From: UBA10347 sp905182135
GTDB taxonomy: Bacteria > Actinomycetota > Acidimicrobiia > Acidimicrobiales > UBA10347
Assembly: GCA_963925805.1 (NCBI GenBank)
Contig: CAWUSE010000011.1
Location: 1-64,000, forward strand
DNA: 64,000 nucleotides
Direction of reading: 5' to 3'
Shown here: in pieces, positions 62,555 through 64,000 of the stretch
How positions within the stretch are numbered: position 1 is the stretch's first letter
How the letters are laid out: every line of letters starts with the position of its first letter
Made by a program: the position numbers and the translations under genes
The notes under the pieces: generated by a model
Told to the model about the DNA's origin: nothing
Databases searched by the model: none
The model's input: the letters and a program-made list of their open reading frames with translations, nothing else

Positions 62555-64000
62555 GTGATTCTGATCGATGTGCACGATGTGACCCTCCGCCATGCCCGAG
62601 GCGAGGTTCTGTCAAATGTCGCGCTCACCGTGAGCTCAGGTGATCGCCTTGGGGTCGTCGGGCACAATGGCGCCGGTAAGTCGACCTTGCTCGGCATCGC
62701 AACCGGAGACATTATTCCCGACAGCGGCATCGTCCGCAAGGAAGGCGGCGTGCAAGTTGCCACCCTCCCACAGCGGCCGGTGTTCGAAGATGTCACGGCG
62801 CTCGAAGCGGTTGGCGATTCGTGGGAAGCAGCCGCAGTGCTAGATCGGCTTGGCCTAGGTCATCGCGCCGGCGATCGAGTCCAGGTCATGAGCGGTGGCG
62901 AGCAGCGACGAGTCGCCTTGGCACGTGCACTGGTAACTCCCTCGGACCTTTTGGTTCTCGATGAGCCCACCAACCACCTTGACATTGATGCCATCGACTG
63001 GCTCGAAGAACGATTGAAAAATTTCAAGGGCGGCCTGCTGTGTGTATCCCACGACCGACACATGCTCGACTCCATCACGACTCGGATCCTCGAAGTCGAC
63101 AGTGGCAGCCTCTACATGCACGACGGCGGCTACCGGGGATATCTCGACGGGCGAGAGGCTCGCGTTGACGCGTCGGACAAGGCCGAGACCGTCCGGAAAA
63201 ACCTCGCTAGAAGAGAGAAAGAATGGCTGCTGCGGGGTGCGCCTGCCCGCACGAGTAAAGCCAAGGCTCGCATACGTACAGCCGAAGCCATTCAAGAATC
63301 TGGTGTCAAGCGCGGCATCCGCGATGATGGGTTGGCGCTTCACAGCACGACACCGCGTCTTGGTAACACCGTCATCGAACTGAGCGATATTCGAGTCGAA
63401 ATTGGTGACCGCGTCCTCGTTGACGGTTTCACGATCGAGTTGGACCCCCGCGAACGTCTTGGCATCGTTGGCCCAAATGGCACCGGCAAGTCCACCCTGC
63501 TCGACACGATTGCGCTGCGCCGCGAGCCAGCTTCTGGTTCTATCCGTCATGGCTCCACAGTCCGACTGTCGTACTTCGACCAGCTCGGTCACTCGCTTGA
63601 CCCGTCCAAGAAGGTGATCGAGATGTTCACCGAGGGCAGCCGCGATGCAGACTGGCGCGACAAGTTGCTGCTCGAACGCTTCTGGTTCGATGCAGCGACC
63701 CAGTACTCCCCCATCGAGCAACTCTCAGGTGGGGAACGGCGACGCCTCCAACTCGTGCTCACGTTGGCTGAAGAGCCAAACGTTCTGCTGCTCGATGAGC
63801 CAACCAACGACTTGGACTTGGACACGCTACGGGCGCTCGAGGACTTCCTCGAAGATTTCCCTGGTGCGGTGGTGGCCGTAAGTCACGACCGCGCATTTCT
63901 CGAGCGCGTTGTGGACGATGTGATCGTTGTCGACGAGTCGACCACAGTCGGCCGCGTTCCTGGAGGGTTTGAGGCATGGCTTGAGACTCGTCGCTCTAAT
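62555..64000 (+). CDS. ABC-F ATPase, 3'-truncated by window edge
   Basis: At least 482 residues with no stop before the window ends. Cassette 1 has Walker A GHNGAGKST, signature MSGGEQRRVALARALV and Walker B LLVLDEPTNHLDIDA. A charged linker (REARVDASDKAETVRKNLA) follows. Cassette 2 has GPNGTGKST, LSGGERRRLQLVLTLAEEP and LLLDEPTNDLDLDT. It resembles Uup-type or other ABC-F ribosome factors, distinct from EttA at 6.0 kb. Start GTG 62555, divergent from the mycoredoxin gene. Subfamily unknown. Confidence 0.88.
   Translation, partial: MILIDVHDVTLRHARGEVLSNVALTVSSGDRLGVVGHNGAGKSTLLGIATGDIIPDSGIVRKEGGVQVATLPQRPVFEDVTALEAVGDSWEAAAVLDRLGLGHRAGDRVQVMSGGEQRRVALARALVTPSDLLVLDEPTNHLDIDAIDWLEERLKNFKGGLLCVSHDRHMLDSITTRILEVDSGSLYMHDGGYRGYLDGREARVDASDKAETVRKNLARREKEWLLRGAPARTSKAKARIRTAEAIQESGVKRGIRDDGLALHSTTPRLGNTVIELSDIRVEIGDRVLVDGFTIELDPRERLGIVGPNGTGKSTLLDTIALRREPASGSIRHGSTVRLSYFDQLGHSLDPSKKVIEMFTEGSRDADWRDKLLLERFWFDAATQYSPIEQLSGGERRRLQLVLTLAEEPNVLLLDEPTNDLDLDTLRALEDFLEDFPGAVVAVSHDRAFLERVVDDVIVVDESTTVGRVPGGFEAWLETRRSN

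Overview
The window is a 64 kb piece of an actinobacterial chromosome with moderately high G+C, judged by eye. It most resembles Acidimicrobiia-type genomes. The gene content supports Actinomycetota: a Kgd-type 2-oxoglutarate enzyme, NucS, MurT/GatD, the long actinobacterial DapD, a Rv0858c-like DapC, an Rpf-like muralytic protein, a group II truncated haemoglobin, an Fe-S type ferrochelatase, a mycoredoxin, a PPOX/F420-type protein and a PdtaS-type kinase. I see no phage, insertion sequence, CRISPR array, rRNA or intact tRNA. The class is inference; the phylum is well supported.

Layout. 1-10.0 kb: kgd (cut by the left edge and frameshifted), a UbiB-like kinase, a HAD hydrolase, EttA, and the MurT-GatD pair that amidates lipid II. 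10-19.4 kb: nucS, an acyltransferase, a VanW-domain protein with a calcium-repeat tail, dapD, a DsbB-like protein, a flavin disulfide reductase, and a CDP-alcohol phosphotransferase coupled to a TVP38-like protein. 19.4-25.9 kb: a gene-poor stretch with relics (a tRNA-like remnant, a redoxin-like fragment, an interrupted lipoprotein) among an acyl-CoA ligase, a Cof-type phosphatase, a cupin and a PPOX protein. 25.9-31.5 kb: a membrane-anchored CopC-domain protein overlapping a PdtaS-like kinase, a DUF3516 helicase and a flavodoxin. 31.9-39.7 kb: dapC, plsC, a lipoprotein, aroA, cysQ, a membrane protein, a GDSL hydrolase and a GltB-like oxidoreductase. 40-46.6 kb: a PASTA-less Ser/Thr kinase, truncated haemoglobin, a DUF445 protein and a large M16 lipoprotein. 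46.6-52 kb: a GlpR/SepX-like protein, moaC-moaA, hemH-nei and a decayed CarH-like B12 photoreceptor gene. 52.4-62.2 kb: an Rpf-like protein followed by three very large GT-C-like membrane proteins. Two of these are the TIGR03663 (Agl23-like) and DUF2298/Chlor_Arch_YYY families otherwise known mainly from archaea and Chloroflexi. The right edge holds a mycoredoxin and a truncated ABC-F ATPase.

Themes. Many genes serve the envelope (DAP synthesis, lipid II amidation, lipid acylation, VanW, Rpf, GT-C proteins). At least 17 genes carry a TANNNT hexamer ending 6-8 nt before the start codon, the signature of leaderless transcription, and this fixes many start codons. Several genes are broken (kgd, two lipoproteins, the CarH-like gene). 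The most interesting items are the CopC-PdtaS overlap, the CarH-like relic and the GT-C locus.
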